Shown here: in pieces, positions 7,918-12,575 of the stretch | How the letters are laid out: every line of letters starts with the position of its first letter | Position numbering within the stretch: the stretch's first letter is position 1 | Origin: Chromera velia | Taxonomy: Eukaryota; Sar; Chromeraceae | NCBI GenBank assembly: GCA_018398765.1 | Contig: JAHBMJ010002390.1 | Location: 1 to 12,575 of the forward strand | Reading direction: 5' to 3' | DNA: 12,575 nt | Notes under the pieces: model-generated | What the model was told of the DNA's origin: nothing | Databases searched by the model: none | What the model saw: the letters and a program-made list of their open reading frames with translations, nothing else | Made by a program: the position numbers and the translations under genes

Positions 7918-10334
7918 ATGGCGGGCGGTGACAGTCCGTCCAGCAGTGCTGCGTACACATCTCCTTGGTATGATTTGGAAACGACGCCAGAGGACTTACG
8001 ATTGGACCATTGTCTGGTCACAGGCCAAACCTTCCAGTGGAAGCCCTCCCTTGAGGAGGGAATGAAGAGAGATTCTCCGGTAGTAGAGAAAAATAAAAAG
8101 GCGTCACCTGAAGAGGAAGAAAACGCCGCCACCCTGAGGCCGACCAGTTGGATCGGCGTCTTGGGGGAGAACCTGATGCAGTTCCAACAGACTGAACAGA
8201 CGGTGCGATTCAGGTGGGCTCTGCTTCTGTTTCTTTTTAAGGCTCCACAAAGAACTATTCCGGTGTAAGGACTTACATGTCGTGCGAAATTTGACCGTGT
8301 CTGCATATCCTCCGTCTGCACCTCCTCGTTCTCTTCCCCTGTCATTCTACCTTTTCCCCCCCTTTTCTTCCTGACTCTCCCTCCAACCCTGGGCTCCTTC
8401 TCTCAGTCTGTGTTCCGAGTGAAATGCTGGTCTCTTTTTTTTTTTTCCCTTGTTCTCTTAGTTCTTCTTTTGTGCCCGGCTTTTCTTCTTGTCTGTTGTG
8501 CAGGTGCCTCGGTTCCTCGGCAGTGACAGGACCACCCTCCGAGGAAGATCTGCGATCAGAATTGCGGTCCTACTTTCAATTGGGGGAACCGTTGGCGCCC
8601 CTCTATGATCGGTCAGCCGTTTTGTCTTGGCCTCTTGTTTGCTAGAGCGTTTCCGGTTTGGTTGAGCATCATCTCATGTGAACAAACTCGCAAGGTCAGA
8701 GAAGATTCAGACACCAATGAATCCCATGCAATTTGTTGTTTGCGTGGGATCTCATCTTCTCTCTCGTATCTCTCTGTCTCCTGCGTGCATCTTTGTTGTT
8801 TTCTTTTTCTTCTTTCTGTTTGATTTCTGCCTCTGCCTTTGCCCCCTGTTCCTGTGTCCAGGTGGACGCGTGCATGTACGGCTCCTCTTCATGTGACACA
8901 CAAACAACATTGTCCCTTTTTGTTTTTGCTGCAGATGGTCTGCTGCGGACAAAAGAATGGAGTGCGTGTCCGGAGTTCTCCCGGGTCTGCGAGTGATCGA
9001 ACAGGATCCCTGGGAGTGTCTCATCTCCTTCATCTGCTCCTCCAACAATAATATCGCAAGGTGGGTGAACTGGCTCTTCTGCTTTCTCTCTCTGACGTAT
9101 GATCACGGGCAAATAGAATGCCCCGGCCCTCCTCAATGGAGGCCGAGACGGACCCTGCTGCGAGGTCCCTTTCTCAGGGGACAAAAGAATTAAGTGCTTT
9201 CTCTCTCTCTCTCTCCTTTGCTGACTTGCTGACAGATAAACAGAGAGATTTCCGAGATTCAATTTCGATGAATAAGTGTCGACTGACAGACCCCCTGACT
9301 CTGACCGATTGACGGACCATCCCCGCTTGGGAGCTGTGCATTGAGATATCTGTTTGTGTGTGCGTGCCTGTTTGCATGCATCATTGCAGGATATCGTTGA
9401 TACTCGACCGGCTCCGCGAGAATTTTGGGCCTCTCATCTGCAAAAGGGGGGACGTGCTTCCTCTGCTCTCAGGTAAGTCTGTGTGTGTTTTTCTGTGTGT
9501 CTGCCTGAGTGCGATGCTCTTTTTTTCGTTCTCTCGCCAACCGGGGACAAACGCATGAAAACAGATAGAGACATATCTATCCATCCATCTAGGGGGAGAA
9601 GGGGAGGGGCAAGCATCAAGACGAGGGGGTACATGGGATACAAGGAAGGGGATCTGCGCATGCAGGTAGGTACGCATGTGCGGCATCTCTTTGTGTGTGC
9701 GTGTGAGTGTATGAATTCTTCGCCAAGCGGACAAGAAAGCAAATGACGACAGCGTCTCCTCACCTGCTCATTCTCCTCTGCTTACCCCCCCCCCTGTTTC
9801 GCTGTCTGTCCGCAGGCGCTGCTGCAAGGGACTGGAGGGAGTCGCTAGGAGGACTGACTGCAAGAGAGGAGGAGGGAGGAGACAATTCCCCAGATCATCG
9901 AAGGGAAGTCCCCCCTTCAGCCTCATTATCTCCAATGGAATGGGCCCAGGAGGGGACGAGGGAGACCGAGGCAGCAGTTTGTCCCACAGCCCCTTTGCAC
10001 ACCCAGGGGGGATCTCCTTTAGCTCGGTCAGAGAACCGAAATGGCGATTCTGGTCCTCTCCAGCCACCGTACACAGCATTGGAAGACAGGGGGGGGGCAT
10101 CCTCGATGCCTCTGTCGCAGTGTGTGCAGACGTACACATGGTATGGGTTCCCTTCTGTGGAGGCTCTCTGCGAAGTGGATGAACAAAAATTGAGAGAAAT
10201 CGGTTCGTAGATCTGCATAAGGCATGAGTGCGGCAATCCCGCGTAGACACAAAGAGAGGTGGAAAGAGAGAGAGAGAGAGAGGTTGCACTGACTTGGTCA
10301 GGAGGATTCTCGCATAGCCTGGAGGGACTGTTCA

Positions 10335-10371
<37 letters not shown>

Positions 10372-12470
10372 CTATCTCTCTATCTCTCTCCATCTCTATC
10401 TCTATCTCTATCTCTCTGTCAGAAAGAAGAAGAAGAAAAAGAAAAAACGCCATATAGCCTGTCCACTCTGAAAATCTCTTCCTTTACAATTTCCCTTTTT
10501 ATTCGTGCTTGAATCACGCAGGGCTGGGTTACAGGGCGCGCAGTGTGAGAGAAACTGCACTTGAGGTAGGTCCGTCCTTCTTTGTTTTTACTCTGTTTGC
10601 CTGTTTTCTCTCTGACACACGGGGAAAAATCAAGCCATCTGGCCTGTTTTCGGTCACCCTGTCCGTCTATCTCTCCGCCTTTCGTCTGCCTTTTGGCAAA
10701 TTTTCGAGAAGGAACTGCAAAAGGAGTGGAAGCACACAAGTCAAGTTTCTGCAATGATGAAGCGCTACGTCGACTCATGGTAGTCCTGCTGCTAATTTAC
10801 CAGACAATTGCACTACCCAATAGACTTCATTTCCACTGTGCGTCATGGTTTCTCACTGTGAGTCTCTTGCCTCGATCATGACGCTGCGTGGAGTTGCGTG
10901 TACTTTCTGTCCCTCGCTGAGCTGGTGCAAAGATCCTCCGTTGCCTCATGCTGTATGTCTGGTGCGTTTCATACACTAGTCCCTTCGTTGTTTGAAGACT
11001 TGTCTCTATCTGTCTGTCTGTCTCTCTCCCTGTCTCTTTGTTGATTTTGCAGGTGAAGGCACGTGGAGGGCGGGAGTGGCTCGAGTCCCTCAGAGGAGCC
11101 CCGCGAGAGGAGGTCTTGGAGGCACTCTTGAAATTCAGGTGGGACCGGGGGGGTCTCTCTGCTTGCCTGCTTGCTTGATTTCTGTATCAATTGCTATTCT
11201 GTGCTGGGTGGAATGCTCGGGTGCATTGACGCTGTTGGGAGTGGAACGAATTAGGATGAACTCACATCTGCCGTCTTTCGCTGGGATTCCAATTGCTGTT
11301 TTCTGCTGAAGAAGATAAAAATCTCCCGCCTACCCATGTTCCGTCCATTTCTCTCCATTTCTCTTTATCTGATGCCCTCTTTTGCAGGGGTGTGGGCCGA
11401 AAGGTTGCTGACTGTGTGGGTCTCTTCAGCCTGAGGCAGACAGAGGCCATCCCTGTGGACACTCATGTGTGGAGATTCGCGTGCAGGTAGGTGCATGGGG
11501 CTGGGAGGCGGGAGAGGGGTGCATGTCTGTCTGGATAGACGACTTTGTTCTTCTGCCCTGCATGCCGTCTATCTCCTTTTCCCTCGGGGGAGCTTGTTTT
11601 CTTCCGAGGACATGTCCTCCTCTGGATGAAGAGAGATCCTTGGCCAATTTCCTTCTGATCTGAGCTGTTGTGCCTCTGACTCTGTAGTCGAATCGTTGCG
11701 CGATGCTCCAATTTGCACTTCGTCTTCGTGAGGTGAGGCGTCAGTCATTTGCTTTACCCTGCGTGTCTTTTCTTCTCTTCTTGCTCACCTCTTCTCTGCT
11801 TGAAGGGACTTGGATCCGTCTCTAGCGTCCTGCAAGTCACTCACCCCTACGGTTTATGAAAGGGTCGGAAATCTCTTTCGGAATCGGTGGGCCTCCTTTT
11901 TGTTTTTTTTTGTTTGTTTCTTTCTTTTTCTTTTCTCTCTTCTCATTTCATGTTCCTCAGCCTCGCCTTCTTGTCTGTCAGGATCCTTCCAGTTTTTCAC
12001 TTCCTTGTCTCCGCCTGGAAGATTCTTTTTCCTCTCCCATTTTTTTTTTCATTGGGCCCTTCTTTCAGAGTGCGTGAGTGGGTGAGTGAAGAATCCCACA
12101 GTTGTGTAGGGAAGCTCTGCACACGTGCTTGGCGGTTCGTGGGTGTTCCTCGTTTCTCTATGTGCCCGATATGCTTTCACCTGTATCCACAGGTTCGGAT
12201 CCTCGGGAGGGCTGTGGGTCCATACCAGCGTCTTCATCCATTCATTCTAGAACATCAATCACGTCAATTAATCGCGCAGACTTGAATTGTTTCTCTATAT
12301 GCTGCAGATTTTCGCCCTGTGCGGGGTGGGCCCACGCCCTCATTTTTGCCGCCGAGCTTCGGGCCTTTCGCCCCCTTTTGGTCAGTCTCTATTGTCTGTC
12401 TGTCTGTCCGTCTTCTTGTGATTCGGTGGGGGTGGTTGCATACGGAAGACAGCCAGGGGTGGGCATCTAG
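7918..12470 (+). CDS. OGG1: 8-oxoguanine DNA glycosylase/AP lyase, ten exons
   Basis: Base-excision repair enzyme that removes 8-oxoguanine opposite C and nicks the abasic site. Exons: 7918-8213, 8504-8611, 8935-9060, 9390-9472, 9816-10202, 10522-10565, 11053-11138, 11388-11486, 11806-11886 and 12308-12470; phases 2, 2, 2, 1, 1, 0, 2, 2, 2. Numbering from the ATG at 7918: GQTFQW (36-41) in the N-terminal domain; FICSSNNNIAR (167-177), holding the equivalents of human Asn149 and Arg154; GLGYRAR (334-340), with the Arg204 equivalent; RGVGRKVADC helix-hairpin-helix with catalytic Lys382; IPVDTHVW with catalytic Asp401, 19 residues on, as in human OGG1; and AGWAHALIF (442-450). Unusual points are an acidic insert near residues 50-77, a low-complexity insert at about 206-308, Arg for Pro before GVG in the hairpin, and His for the Gln315 equivalent. 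An in-frame ATG at 7762 would add 52 residues. The end is uncertain: TAG at 12468, or a donor at 12381 leading past the window. Confidence 0.9.
9198..9214. repeat. (TC)n tract in OGG1 intron 3
   Basis: A short run of CT/TC dinucleotides inside the intron 9061-9389. Confidence 0.7.
10266..10283. repeat. (GA)n tract in OGG1 intron 5
   Basis: About nine AG units inside the intron 10203-10521, about 50 nt before a TC/TA compound microsatellite. Confidence 0.8.
10333..10418. repeat. Compound (TC)n-(TA)n-(TCTA)n microsatellite in OGG1 intron 5
   Basis: A (TC) run, then about nine TA units, then interleaved TCTA/TC units, all inside intron 5 and followed by an AAGAAG purine run. The frames that read through it are repeat artefacts. 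Confidence 0.9.
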
Positions 12471-12516
12471 TGGGCGTCCTCCGATCCAGGTCGACTGTCT
12501 CCTTGAACAGGGAAAT

Positions 12517-12548
12517 GGAAGAAGAAGAAGAAGAAGAAGAAGAAGAAG
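12517..12548. repeat. (GAA)n run at the right edge
   Basis: About ten GAA units. If the OGG1 mRNA is spliced from 12380 to 12511, this run is coding and reads as consecutive arginines in phase 0; otherwise it is downstream of the OGG1 stop. Confidence 0.85.
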
Positions 12549-12575
12549 CAAAGATGGAGGGAGAGGAGGGGGGGG

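Noticed and set aside
8696-9262. 188-codon minus-strand frame
   Set aside because: It is antisense to OGG1 introns and exon 3, Arg/Lys/Glu-rich because of pyrimidine-rich introns on the other strand, and has no domain.
1-12575. tRNA, rRNA, CRISPR array or insertion sequence
   Set aside because: No cloverleaf with conserved tRNA boxes, rRNA segment, regularly spaced direct repeats or transposase motifs could be found by eye.

Overview
The window is eukaryotic nuclear DNA. Its coding content is split by GT-AG introns, and those introns are rich in microsatellites (CA, GA, TC, TA, GAA and CAGG). Two proteins can be assembled exon by exon with matching phases and recognisable domains, and a third more tentatively. 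TGCATGC-type palindromes recur around the gene starts. That motif is typical of ApiAP2-regulated promoters in apicomplexans and relatives. With the intron density and repeat style it suggests an alveolate such as a chromerid (Vitrella/Chromera type) or a coccidian. This organism guess is inference from style only.

Layout. 1-480: an unassigned open frame that may be the last exon of a gene entering from the left. 794-1739 (+): a five-exon gene for a small secreted protein resembling the CAP/SCP (PR-1) superfamily, with short introns (76-127 nt). 1740-2868: an AT-rich, gene-free stretch full of short palindromes, lying between two convergent genes. 2869-7019 (-): an eight-exon gene whose 650-residue product joins an N-terminal Rho-like domain, degenerate at its nucleotide-binding motifs, to a C-terminal leucine-rich-repeat (LRR) domain resembling that of LRGUK/LRRC23. 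7020-7917: a divergent spacer with several TGCATGCA sites, serving both neighbours. 7918 to about 12470 or beyond (+): a ten-exon gene for 8-oxoguanine DNA glycosylase (OGG1), with the catalytic lysine and aspartate at the expected spacing and a long insertion inside the fold.

There is no operon logic. The OGG1 and Rho-LRR genes are head to head across about 0.9 kb. The Rho-LRR and CAP-like genes are tail to tail across about 1.1 kb. The most interesting object is the Rho-like pseudo-GTPase/LRR fusion: three phase-matched coding junctions link the GTPase-like part to the repeats, and I know of no standard family with this order of domains. Gene models rest on reading frames, splice consensus and remembered family motifs; no alignment or transcript data were available.
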